Of a DNA stretch of 49,138 bases, positions 15,447 to 23,091 are shown one piece after another. The stretch is from an uncultured Lachnospiraceae bacterium (GTDB taxonomy: Bacteria; Bacillota; Clostridia; Lachnospirales; Lachnospiraceae). The first letter of the stretch is position 1. Each line of letters begins with the position of its first letter. The DNA lies in assembly GCA_910586125.1 (NCBI GenBank), contig CAJUHP010000028.1, forward strand, positions 1 to 49,138. The letters are read 5' to 3'. A program made the position numbers and the translations under genes. The notes beneath the pieces were generated by a model. The model did not search any database, was not told where the DNA came from, and saw only the letters and a program-made list of their open reading frames with translations.

Positions 15447-15475
15447 ATTATATAGTAAAATGTGGTAAAATTCAA
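15447..15475 (-). promoter_or_regulatory. promoter of the ibrA-ibrB operon
   Basis: On the minus strand TTGAAT (15470-15475) and TATAAT (15447-15452) are 17 bp apart, giving a leader of about 40 nt before the GTG start. Confidence 0.72.
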
Positions 15476-15622
15476 CCGTTGTATAAGGATGAAAAAATCA
15501 CTGCAAGATTGTATTTGTACATAATTATCAGCAGCAGACAGCAATTATTCTAAAAAAATAGGGCATGATGCCATCTATTGAAGAGAAACGAGTATGGGAC
15601 GCAAAGGAAGATTGCCAGAGGA
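15476..15622. other. intergenic AT-rich spacer with a small hairpin
   Basis: No gene is visible. The palindrome GGCATGATGCC (15562-15572) next to a run of A residues (15553-15559) would read as a weak terminator on the minus strand, but no minus-strand gene precedes it. It may be a leftover of lost sequence. Confidence 0.35.
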
Positions 15623-15650
15623 TTGATAAGCAATAAAAACATGTTACACT
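15623..15650 (+). promoter_or_regulatory. promoter of the decayed small lipoprotein gene
   Basis: TTGATA (15623-15628) and TACACT (15645-15650) have a 16-bp spacer, about 50 bp before the start at 15701. Confidence 0.5.
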
Positions 15651-15700
15651 GAACAAGCCATGGGAACGTGGAAATAGAAAGGGAACAAGGAGTGTGGGCA

Positions 15701-15919
15701 ATGAAGAAATGGACAGCAATTCTATTGTGTCTGATGCTTCTCCTCAGCGCATGCGGAGGCGGCGCAGAGACGACGCCGGCGTCAGGGACAGTAGAAAACG
15801 AGACAACACAAGCCAAGACAACGCCGGCGGAAATGCCGTGCCGGATGCGCTGTGCTTTGGCAAGATTGACGGAGCGAATGCCGCCTCCAACTAATTCAAG
15901 AAATCGAATCACCGTTTAA
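15701..15919 (+). pseudogene. small lipoprotein gene, apparently frameshifted
   Basis: AAGGAG precedes MKKWTAILLCLMLLLSACGG, a clear signal peptide with lipobox LSAC (Cys19) and a Thr/Glu-rich linker. After about residue 45 the frame turns into arginine- and proline-rich sequence typical of an off-frame reading. The next frame reads NAVPDALCFGKIDGANAASN, which looks more protein-like, then stops. A promoter and a terminator-like hairpin flank it, so it is a compact gene that lost most of its body. A genuine 72-residue lipoprotein is less likely. Confidence 0.6.
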
Positions 15920-15935
15920 CGGAAACATCGCAAAG

Positions 15936-15980
15936 ACCGCGCAGGCCTGCAGCTAGACGTTGCGGGCAGCACGGTTTTTT
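15936..15980 (+). terminator. putative terminator of the small lipoprotein gene
   Basis: ACCG...CGGT encloses GCCTGC / GCGGGC with an 11-nt loop, followed by six T residues (15975-15980). The internal loop lowers confidence. Confidence 0.5.
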
Positions 15981-16039
15981 ATAACAGCAGGGCGGTTTGG
16001 CAAAAAATTTAAGAATCTCTTACAGTCGATGAGATAGAA

Positions 16040-16068
16040 TTGATTGTTGACGGGAAGTGTACTATAAT
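16040..16068 (+). promoter_or_regulatory. promoter of the MBOAT-SGNH acylation pair
   Basis: TTGATT (16040-16045) and TATAAT (16063-16068) are 17 bp apart, about 45 bp before the ATG at 16114. Confidence 0.7.
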
Positions 16069-16113
16069 GCGGAGGAGGAAAAAAATTATGGTTAACAAAG
16101 AGGAGACCGCACT

Positions 16114-17706
16114 ATGACGTCCTACTGTTCGCTTCTATATCTCGTGATTTTTCTTCCGGCGGTGACTGCCGTCTGGGGAATTGCGCCCCGGTCTTGGCGC
16201 CCTTTTGTTCTGCTGGGTGCCAGCTATGCTTTCTTCTGGGAGCTGAGCGGAAAGCTGGTTTTTTTTCTGTTTCTTGCCACGCTGGTGATCTATCTGGCCG
16301 GCCTGCGGCTGGCTGCGCTGAAGAAAACGCGGGACCGCCTTTTAAAAGAGACGCAGAAATCGGAGCATAAGGCGGTGAGAGCTTCCTGCCGCAGCAGGCA
16401 GCGCCTGGTGCTGCTGATAGCGGCGGCGGCCGTTCTGGGAATTTTGATTGTGCTGAAATACGGGGCCTTTGTGAATGAAAATCTGAACGCGCTGGCCGGG
16501 TGGCTTCGCCTGCCGTTTCGTCTGCCGGTTCCGTCCTTTTTGCTGCCCATAGGGATTTCCTTCTACAGCCTCCAGGCCATATCGTATCTGTCGGACGTGT
16601 ACCGGGAGACGATAGAGGCGGATCGCAATCCGTTTCGCCTGGCTCTGTACATGAGTTTTTTTCCGCAGTTGATGGAAGGGCCGATCTGCCGCTATGCACA
16701 GACAGCGCAGGCGCTGTGGCAGGGACAGAAGCTTTCCTTTCGCAATTTGACCTTCGGCGTACAGCGGATCGCGTTCGGCATGTTAAAGAAAGCCGTTATC
16801 GCCGACCGGCTGAATCTGCTGATTGAGACCGTATTCGACGATTATGCACAGTATGACGGCGGGGTGATCGCGCTCTCGATGTTTTTCTATACCTGTCAGC
16901 TCTATATGGAGTTTTCCGGAACCATGGATGTGGTGGCCGGCAGCGCCGAGATCTTCGGCGTAACATTGCCGGAGAATTTCCGGCGTCCATTCCTGGCCCC
17001 CACCATATCCAAATTCTGGACGCGGTGGCATATTACGCTGGGAACCTGGTTTAAGGATTATGTGTTTTATCCTCTCTCCATGTCCAAACGCCTGACCCGT
17101 CTGACCGTCCGCGCCCGAAAGCATCTGGGCAATCACTACGGGCCGATCCCGGCCGCAGCCGCGGCGCTTCTGGCCGTCTGGCTCGGCAATGGATTGTGGC
17201 ACGGCGCCGGATGGCACTATATATTCTTTGGCCTTTACCATTTTACCTGGATTTTGTTTGAAAATCTGACGGAACCCGTTGTCAGAACCTACGCTGCCAA
17301 ATGGCGGATCAACCGGGAGAGTCTTCCCTGGCGTATGATGCAGATCACCCGCACCATCCTGCTGGTGAATGTGGGAGAACTGTTTTTTCGCGCGGCGAGC
17401 CTGCGGGATGGTTTTGCCATGTTCGGGCGGATGACGGGAGATTTTACGCTTCGGTCTTTGACCAACGGAGCCATTTGGAATCTGGGGATGGACCGTCTGG
17501 ATTTTCTGATTGCGGGAATTTCGCTTGCGCTGGTGCTGACAGTGCATATTCTCTGTGAGAGAGGCGTCGCCGTGCGGGAGACGGTAGCCGGACAGGCCCG
17601 GCCGGTGCGGTGGGCATTGTACAGCGCGCTCTTTTTATACATTGTGATCTTTGGCGCATACGGGGAGGGCTATGTTCCTGTGGACCCGATCTATGCTGGA
17701 TTTTGA
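16114..17706 (+). CDS. MBOAT family membrane O-acyltransferase (AlgI/DltB-like)
   Basis: The 530-residue protein has about 11-12 membrane segments and the conserved MBOAT tracts PIGISFYSLQAISYLSDVYR, FPQLMEGPICRY, FRRPFLAPTISKFWTRWHIT and GNGLWHGAGWHYIFFGLYH. The last contains the catalytic-tunnel histidine. Members pass acyl groups across the membrane to cell-surface polymers such as alginate-like polysaccharide or teichoic acid. Dlt-type D-alanylation is unlikely because dltA and dltC are not adjacent. The start follows AGAGGAGACCGCACT. The SGNH-like gene follows 15 bp later and is the expected partner that completes transfer outside. Confidence 0.9.
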   Translation: MTSYCSLLYLVIFLPAVTAVWGIAPRSWRPFVLLGASYAFFWELSGKLVFFLFLATLVIYLAGLRLAALKKTRDRLLKETQKSEHKAVRASCRSRQRLVLLIAAAAVLGILIVLKYGAFVNENLNALAGWLRLPFRLPVPSFLLPIGISFYSLQAISYLSDVYRETIEADRNPFRLALYMSFFPQLMEGPICRYAQTAQALWQGQKLSFRNLTFGVQRIAFGMLKKAVIADRLNLLIETVFDDYAQYDGGVIALSMFFYTCQLYMEFSGTMDVVAGSAEIFGVTLPENFRRPFLAPTISKFWTRWHITLGTWFKDYVFYPLSMSKRLTRLTVRARKHLGNHYGPIPAAAAALLAVWLGNGLWHGAGWHYIFFGLYHFTWILFENLTEPVVRTYAAKWRINRESLPWRMMQITRTILLVNVGELFFRAASLRDGFAMFGRMTGDFTLRSLTNGAIWNLGMDRLDFLIAGISLALVLTVHILCERGVAVRETVAGQARPVRWALYSALFLYIVIFGAYGEGYVPVDPIYAGF

Positions 17707-17721
17707 CGGGAGGAATAGAAT

Positions 17722-18705
17722 ATGAAGAAAGAGCGAGTGAAGCAGGGTTTGTCCTGTCTTATATTTCTGCTGATCCTCCTGCTTGTGCTGATTGTCCTCT
17801 CCCGCTTGTTTGAGCCAAAGAACAATCGGGAAGACTTTGGAATGGGAGAGATGAAAGCCAACGGCATCCTGGGAGAGAAAGAGAACACGATCGATGTGAT
17901 TGCGGTGGGCGACAGCGAATGTACGACGGCTCTGGCGCCTATGGTCATGTGGCGCGAGTGCGGAATCACGGCCTACAACTGCGGAACCGCCGGCCAGTAT
18001 CTGTATGACGCCTTATTTTACCTGCGCCGTGTACTGACCTGCCAGAAACCGAAAGTGGTGATCCTGGAAACCAACGCCATCTACCGGGAATGTATGCTGA
18101 GCGATTATCTGTATGCCAAGCTTTCGGAGCTGCTTCCCGTATTTCGGTATCACAACCGGTGGAAGTCTCTGCGGGCGGAGGACCTGGGACCGGTGAATTA
18201 TACCTGGACGGATCCGCTGCGGGGGCATATGCTGTATGCGGACATTGAGCCGGGCTGCTGTGAGGACTACATGAAGCCAATGGCGGATGTTCGTCAGACA
18301 GCCAGGTGGAACAGACAGTGTCTGCGCGAAATCATCCGTCTGTGCCGGGAGAACGGAGTCGAATTTTTGTTTGTGAGCACGCCGAGTACCGTCAATTGGA
18401 ATATGGCAAATCACAACGGCATTCAGGCGCTGGCGGACGAATTCGACGTCGGTTATCTGGATATGAATCTTGCGCCGGAGATTTCCATCGACTGGCAGAA
18501 GGATACGAAAGACGGCGGCGACCATATGAATGCCTGGGGCGCCGAAAAGGTTTCCTCGTATTTGGCGCAGTATCTTTCGCAGCAGTATGCCGTGGCGGAT
18601 CACCGCGGCGAGAGCGGCTATGAAAGCTGGGAGGAGGGGCTGAAAGAACATGAGAAGGCCATGGAGGAAGCACGGAAAAAAGTAGCTCTTGACAAACCGG
18701 ATTAA
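17722..18705 (+). CDS. membrane-anchored SGNH-like protein, partner of the MBOAT acyltransferase
   Basis: The 327-residue protein has one N-terminal membrane anchor (SCLIFLLILLLVLIVLSRLF) and an external domain. VIAVGDSECTTALAP is the block I Gly-Asp-Ser motif. YNCGTAGQYLYDALFYLRRVL and LETNAIYRE follow the DltD/AlgJ pattern. The C-terminal DGGDHMNAWGAEKVSSYLA supplies the Asp-x-x-His of the triad. All catalytic elements of an SGNH acyl-transfer or esterase domain are therefore present. Paired with the MBOAT gene, it probably moves the acyl group to, or edits it on, an extracellular glycopolymer. GGGAGGAATAGAAT precedes the start. Confidence 0.83.
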   Translation: MKKERVKQGLSCLIFLLILLLVLIVLSRLFEPKNNREDFGMGEMKANGILGEKENTIDVIAVGDSECTTALAPMVMWRECGITAYNCGTAGQYLYDALFYLRRVLTCQKPKVVILETNAIYRECMLSDYLYAKLSELLPVFRYHNRWKSLRAEDLGPVNYTWTDPLRGHMLYADIEPGCCEDYMKPMADVRQTARWNRQCLREIIRLCRENGVEFLFVSTPSTVNWNMANHNGIQALADEFDVGYLDMNLAPEISIDWQKDTKDGGDHMNAWGAEKVSSYLAQYLSQQYAVADHRGESGYESWEEGLKEHEKAMEEARKKVALDKPD

Positions 18706-18717
18706 ATCGCATAGAAT
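18689..18717 (+). promoter_or_regulatory. promoter of the HD-proS-cca-lgt operon, inside the previous gene's 3' end
   Basis: TTGACA (18689-18694) and TAGAAT (18712-18717) with a 17-bp spacer straddle the stop codon of the SGNH gene. Confidence 0.72.
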
Positions 18718-18732
18718 ACGTTACAACCAACA

Positions 18733-18795
18733 AACGAGCAGGAACGCCGCCGGGCCGTTCGGTCCCTGTGAGGGGAGGAACGGCTCGTTTTAATA
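18733..18795 (+). promoter_or_regulatory. structured leader with mutually exclusive hairpins (possible attenuator)
   Basis: CGGGCCGTTC (18751-18760) pairs with GAACGGCTCG (18778-18787) around a CCCT-GTG-AGGG mini-hairpin and is followed by TTTTAATA, a terminator-like fold. AACGAGC (18733-18739) can instead pair with GCTCGTT (18783-18789), which would break that stem. It has no T-box sequence GGGTGG...CCGCG. Confidence 0.55.
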
Positions 18796-18808
18796 TAGGA
18801 GAAAATCT

Positions 18809-19471
18809 ATGACGGAACGTATCAGAAAAACGATGATCTATCTGCGAAAAAGCCTGGCGGAGAGCCCAAGGCTGCAGCGGATTCCCGGTCAGATGGATTA
18901 CCGCTATACGCACTCGCTGCGGGTGGCGGCCATCGGCGCGCAGATTGCCCGTGCAGACGGTCTGGACGAGGAGGCGCTTGTTTTGGGCTGCCTGCTCCAT
19001 GACATCAGTTACCGCCGGGAATTTTTGACCGAGGAGGAGTGGCAGGGACATGGCCGGGAATCCGCGGTTCTGGCACGCACCTGGCTGCAGAGCCTGGGCC
19101 TTTTGGAGCGGCAGATTGAGGAACTTTGCTATGGCATTGCCATCCATGTGGACGGGGAAGCGGATTTTCCCGGAGAGAATACGGTGCTGGCGTCTCTGAT
19201 CGGAGACTGCGATAAGATTGACCGTTATGATGTCTACCGGATTTACGAGACGTTGGAGAGCGTGCATTTCGGCTCGATGAAAGCGACGGAGCAGTTAGCC
19301 TGGCTGCAGGAGCAGCTTCCAAGGATGCGCGAATATACGGATCTGACGATGACTACGCCGGAGGCGACAAGGCTGTGGCAGGAGCGGGCGCGCATGCACC
19401 TGCAGTTCCATGAGCGTCTGCTGGAGCAGCTTACCCTGCCGGGGCGGATCTTCTATGAAAAAACAGAATGA
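18809..19471 (+). CDS. HD-domain phosphohydrolase
   Basis: The 220-residue cytoplasmic protein has the HD metal-site order: YTHSLRVAAIG (first His), LGCLLHDISY (His-Asp), IAIHVDGE, and a later Asp in LIGDCDKIDRYDVYRIYE. HD proteins hydrolyse nucleotides or phosphate esters, and this one resembles short YedJ/uncharacterised HD hydrolases. The substrate is unknown. It is first in a tight run with proS (13 bp gap) and cca, which hints at a nucleotide or tRNA-related role. GGAGAAAATCT precedes the ATG. Confidence 0.83.
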   Translation: MTERIRKTMIYLRKSLAESPRLQRIPGQMDYRYTHSLRVAAIGAQIARADGLDEEALVLGCLLHDISYRREFLTEEEWQGHGRESAVLARTWLQSLGLLERQIEELCYGIAIHVDGEADFPGENTVLASLIGDCDKIDRYDVYRIYETLESVHFGSMKATEQLAWLQEQLPRMREYTDLTMTTPEATRLWQERARMHLQFHERLLEQLTLPGRIFYEKTE

Positions 19472-19484
19472 GGAGGAAGGGATA

Positions 19485-20924
19485 ATGGAAAAGGACAAAA
19501 AGATGGTGGAGGCCATCACGTCCATGAGCGAGGATTTCGCCAGATGGTATACGGATGTGGTGATTAAGGCCGAATTGATCGACTACTCCAGCGTAAAAGG
19601 CTGTATGGTCATCAAGCCGGCGGGGTATGCGATCTGGGAGAATATCCAGAGGGAGCTGGACGCGCGTTTTAAGGCCACCGGCGTGGAGAATGTATACATG
19701 CCGATGTTTATTCCGGAGAGCCTTCTGCAGAAGGAGAAGGATCATGTGGAGGGCTTTGCGCCGGAGGTGGCTTGGGTGACGCACGGCGGTCTGGAGCCGC
19801 TGCAGGAGCGCATGTGTGTGCGCCCGACATCCGAGACGCTGTTCTGTGATTTTTATCAGAGGGAGATCGAATCCTACCGCGATCTGCCGAAATTGTATAA
19901 TCAGTGGTGCTCCGTAGTGCGCTGGGAGAAGACTACGCGCCCGTTTCTGCGCTCCCGCGAGTTTCTGTGGCAGGAGGGACATACGGCTCATGCGACCGAG
20001 GAGGAGGCCGAGGAGCGCACGATTCAGATGCTGAATCTGTACGCGGATTTTTGCGAGGAGGTGTTGGCGATCCCGGTTATCAAGGGGCGCAAGACCGACA
20101 AGGAGAAGTTTGCCGGGGCGGAGGCCACCTATACCATTGAGGCCCTGATGCACGACGGCAAGGCGCTGCAGTCCGGTACCAGCCACAATTTTGGAGATGG
20201 CTTTGCCCGAGCGTTCGGAATCCAGTACTCCGATCGGAACAATCAGCTTCGATATGTGCATCAGACCTCGTGGGGCCTGACGACCCGCCTGATCGGCGCG
20301 ATCATCATGGTGCATGGCGATGACAGCGGCCTGCTTCTGCCGCCCCGGATCGCGCCTCTTCAGGTTATGGTGATCCCGATTCAGCAGAGGAAAGAAGGCG
20401 TTCTGGAGAAGGCGGAGGAGCTGCGCCGCACGCTGGCAGAGGCGGGAATCCGGGTGAAGACCGATGATTCGGATAAGAGTCCGGGCTTTAAGTTCAGCGA
20501 GCAGGAGATGCGCGGAATTCCGGTCCGCGTGGAGATCGGGCCGAAGGATATAGCGGCGGGACAGGCCGTTTTAGTGCGCCGCGACACCAGGGAGAAGCGC
20601 ATGGTGAAGCTGGAAGAGCTGGCGGAGGAGACGAGGGCGCTCCTTGAGGCGATCCAGGCCGATATGCTTTTGCGCGCCAGAGAACATCGGGATTCTCATA
20701 CCTATACGGCTCACAGCTACGAGGAGCTGAAAGAGATTGCGGAGACGAAGCCCGGCTTTATCAAGATGATGTGGTGCGGGGACCAAGCCTGCGAGGAGAA
20801 GGTGAAGGAGGATACGACGGCGACGTCCCGCTGTATGCCGTTTGAACAGGAAGCGATTGGGGAGGTATGCCCGGTCTGCGGGAAGAAAGCAAAGGCCATG
20901 GTGTACTGGGGAAAAGCATATTAA
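19485..20924 (+). CDS. proS: prolyl-tRNA synthetase, archaeal/eukaryotic type (ProS type 3)
   Basis: This 479-residue class II synthetase starts MEKDKKMVEAITSMSEDFAR after GAGGAAGGGATA. Motif 1 region GCMVIKPAGYAIWENIQREL, motif 2 FLRSREFLWQEGHTAH, and motif 3 WGLTTRLIGAIIMVHGDDSGL are all visible. The C-terminal anticodon-binding domain and a zinc-like tail with WCGDQACEEK and CPVCGKK follow. The length fits the type 3 form, which lacks the bacterial editing insert and is common in Clostridia. It charges tRNA-Pro with proline. The start is chosen well inside the longer open frame because of the ribosome site and family length. Confidence 0.94.
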   Translation: MEKDKKMVEAITSMSEDFARWYTDVVIKAELIDYSSVKGCMVIKPAGYAIWENIQRELDARFKATGVENVYMPMFIPESLLQKEKDHVEGFAPEVAWVTHGGLEPLQERMCVRPTSETLFCDFYQREIESYRDLPKLYNQWCSVVRWEKTTRPFLRSREFLWQEGHTAHATEEEAEERTIQMLNLYADFCEEVLAIPVIKGRKTDKEKFAGAEATYTIEALMHDGKALQSGTSHNFGDGFARAFGIQYSDRNNQLRYVHQTSWGLTTRLIGAIIMVHGDDSGLLLPPRIAPLQVMVIPIQQRKEGVLEKAEELRRTLAEAGIRVKTDDSDKSPGFKFSEQEMRGIPVRVEIGPKDIAAGQAVLVRRDTREKRMVKLEELAEETRALLEAIQADMLLRAREHRDSHTYTAHSYEELKEIAETKPGFIKMMWCGDQACEEKVKEDTTATSRCMPFEQEAIGEVCPVCGKKAKAMVYWGKAY

Positions 20925-20936
20925 AAGGTGGCTTTT

Positions 20937-22274
20937 ATGGACCGGATATCAATTTCCATGCCGGGGGAGGCAGCCTGGATTCTTGCCAGGCTGCAGGAGG
21001 CCGGTTATGAAGCTTATATCGTGGGCGGCTGTGTCCGGGACAGCCTTTTAGGGCGCGTGCCGGACGACTGGGATATCACGACCTCGGCCAAGCCGGAGCA
21101 GGTGAAGGAGCTGTTTCGCCGGACGGTGGACACGGGAATCCAGCACGGGACTGTGACTGTGCTGGCGGGAACACAGAGCTATGAAGTCACCACTTACCGC
21201 CTGGACGGCGCCTATGAGGACGGGCGGCACCCGGCGGGCGTGTCCTTTACCAGCAGCCTGGTTGAAGACCTGAGACGGCGGGATTTTACGATCAATGCCA
21301 TGGCTTACAATGATGAGGCCGGCCTGGTCGATAAATTTGATGGATTAGGGGATCTGAAAGCGGGTATCATTCGCTGTGTGGGCAGCCCGAAGGAGCGGTT
21401 TGGGGAAGATGCGCTGCGGATTATGAGAGCGGTGCGGTTTGGCGCGCAGCTTGACTTTTTGATTGAAAAGAATACGTTTTCGGCGGTATGTGAACTGGCG
21501 CCTTCCCTGGACAGAATCAGCAGAGAACGAATTCAGACCGAACTGAATAAACTGCTGCTGTCCGATCACCCAGGGCGTTTTCGCCTGCTGTATGAGACGG
21601 GGATCACAAAGGTGATCCTGCCGGAGTTTGACTGCCTGATGGAGCTTTTGCAGCGCAACCGCTACCACTGCTATACGGTGGGGGAGCATACGCTGCGGGC
21701 GGTGGAGGCGGCGCCGGGGCAGCTTTCGCTGCGCCTGACCATGCTGCTGCACGATATCGCCAAGGGCTGGACCGGTTCGACCGATTCCGATGGCTGCGAT
21801 CATTTTTATGGACATGCCAAGGAGGGCGCGCGGTGGGCCGAAGGTTTTCTTCGGGGGCTGAAATATGACAATCACACAATCAGCCGGGTGACGCGGCTGA
21901 TTCAGTGGCACGATTACCGCTTTCCTGTTGACAAAAAGAGCGTGCGCCGTCTGATGAGCGCCATGGGAGAGGACCTGTTTGCGGATTTCCTTTTGGTATA
22001 CCGGGCCGATACGATGGCAAAAAGCGAGTATGCCAAGGAGAAGATTCTGCCGGAGCTGTGCGAAACCAAACGGCTGGCCGCAGAGATTTTGGCCGAGAAG
22101 CAATGTCTGTCCCTGAAGCAGCTCGCCGTCTCGGGCAGCGATTTGATCGCCATGGGAATGACGCCGGGACCGCAGATGGGGGAGACGCTGAACCGTCTTT
22201 TGCAGCTTGTTCTGGAAGAACCGTCGCGCAATACCAGAGAGTATCTGCTTTCGCAGATTGAGCGCGTGAAATAA
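20937..22274 (+). CDS. cca: CCA-adding tRNA nucleotidyltransferase with HD domain
   Basis: The 445-residue protein has the class II nucleotidyltransferase head: YIVGGCVRDSLLGRVPDDWDITTSA (the DxD metal pair), GIQHGTVTVL, the RRDFTINAMAY motif, and ERFGEDALRIMRAVRF. An HD domain, LTMLLHDIAKGW ... FYGHAKEGARWAEGFL ... WHDYRF, follows. It adds or repairs the 3' CCA of tRNAs, and the HD part usually has phosphohydrolase activity. ATG at 20937 is preferred over an in-frame GTG at 20928, which overlaps the AAGGTG ribosome site. It follows proS by 12 bp. Confidence 0.92.
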   Translation: MDRISISMPGEAAWILARLQEAGYEAYIVGGCVRDSLLGRVPDDWDITTSAKPEQVKELFRRTVDTGIQHGTVTVLAGTQSYEVTTYRLDGAYEDGRHPAGVSFTSSLVEDLRRRDFTINAMAYNDEAGLVDKFDGLGDLKAGIIRCVGSPKERFGEDALRIMRAVRFGAQLDFLIEKNTFSAVCELAPSLDRISRERIQTELNKLLLSDHPGRFRLLYETGITKVILPEFDCLMELLQRNRYHCYTVGEHTLRAVEAAPGQLSLRLTMLLHDIAKGWTGSTDSDGCDHFYGHAKEGARWAEGFLRGLKYDNHTISRVTRLIQWHDYRFPVDKKSVRRLMSAMGEDLFADFLLVYRADTMAKSEYAKEKILPELCETKRLAAEILAEKQCLSLKQLAVSGSDLIAMGMTPGPQMGETLNRLLQLVLEEPSRNTREYLLSQIERVK

Positions 22275-22299
22275 AGAAAAGCGTCTGATGAGGTAAGGT

Positions 22300-23067
22300 A
22301 TGAAACCAGAATTGTTTTCCATCGGCCCTCTGAGCGTTCACGGGTATGGTTTGATGATTGCGCTCGGCGTGATTGCGGCTGTGCTTGTGTGTGAGAGGAG
22401 AGCGCCGAAATTTGGCCTGGAGGCCAGTCACATTTTTAATATTGCCATCTGGGGCGTGTCGGGCGGCGTGATTGGGGCCAAGGTCATGTACTGGATTGTG
22501 GAGCTGCCTGCCATCCTCAAAAACCCGGCGATCCTCTTGGATATCGGCCATGGCTTTGTGGTCTACGGCGGGATTTTGGGCGGGATTTTGGGCGGATTTC
22601 TGTACTGCCGGCTCAAGAAATTAAATTTTCTTGCATATTTTGACCTGGTGATGCCGTCGGTTGCGCTGGCGCAGGGCTTCGGCCGCCTGGGATGCCTGCT
22701 GGCTGGATGTTGTTATGGCCGGGTCACGGACAGTTGGTTCCATATCACATTTACACAGTCGAAGATAGCGCCCAACGGCGTTCCTCTGATCCCCACGCAG
22801 CCGATTTCCAGCGCGGCGGATTTCGCACATTTTGCGCTGCTTTTGTGGGTGGCGAAGCGGGTGAAGGGGGACGGTCAGGTGGCGGGAGCCTATCTGATTT
22901 TTTACAGCATCGGTCGTTCTCTGATTGAGCTTTTGCGGGACGATCCCAGAGGCGCGGTGGGCGGTTTTTCCACCTCTCAGTTTATTTCGCTGTTTATTTT
23001 TATTTTCGGTATAGGCATGGTGATGATCTGCGGACGCAGAGGAAAAAAAGCAGGGACAACGGCTTGA
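22300..23067 (+). CDS. lgt: prolipoprotein diacylglyceryl transferase
   Basis: The 255-residue protein has seven membrane segments with SVHGYGLMIALGV, the glycine-rich YGGILGGILGG loop, and the Lgt signature region GRLGCLLAGCCYG. IFYSIGRSLIELLRDD holds the late conserved Arg. It attaches diacylglyceryl to the lipobox Cys of lipoproteins. Four such proteins (6395, 9127, 31182 and the decayed 15701) are in this window. The gene ends the HD-proS-cca-lgt run. Confidence 0.94.
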   Translation: MKPELFSIGPLSVHGYGLMIALGVIAAVLVCERRAPKFGLEASHIFNIAIWGVSGGVIGAKVMYWIVELPAILKNPAILLDIGHGFVVYGGILGGILGGFLYCRLKKLNFLAYFDLVMPSVALAQGFGRLGCLLAGCCYGRVTDSWFHITFTQSKIAPNGVPLIPTQPISSAADFAHFALLLWVAKRVKGDGQVAGAYLIFYSIGRSLIELLRDDPRGAVGGFSTSQFISLFIFIFGIGMVMICGRRGKKAGTTA

Positions 23068-23091
23068 TACGGGCCGTTTCCCTGCTTTTTT
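23049..23091. terminator. bidirectional terminator between lgt and the hybrid histidine kinase
   Basis: AGCAGGG...CCCTGCT with inner ACGG/CCGT pairing is flanked by A residues on the left and TTTTTTAT on the right, so it can stop transcription on both strands. It overlaps both gene ends. Confidence 0.8.

Noticed and set aside
18720..18808. T-box riboswitch before the HD-proS operon
   Set aside because: The conserved T-box sequence and a specifier stem are absent, and the leader is too short.
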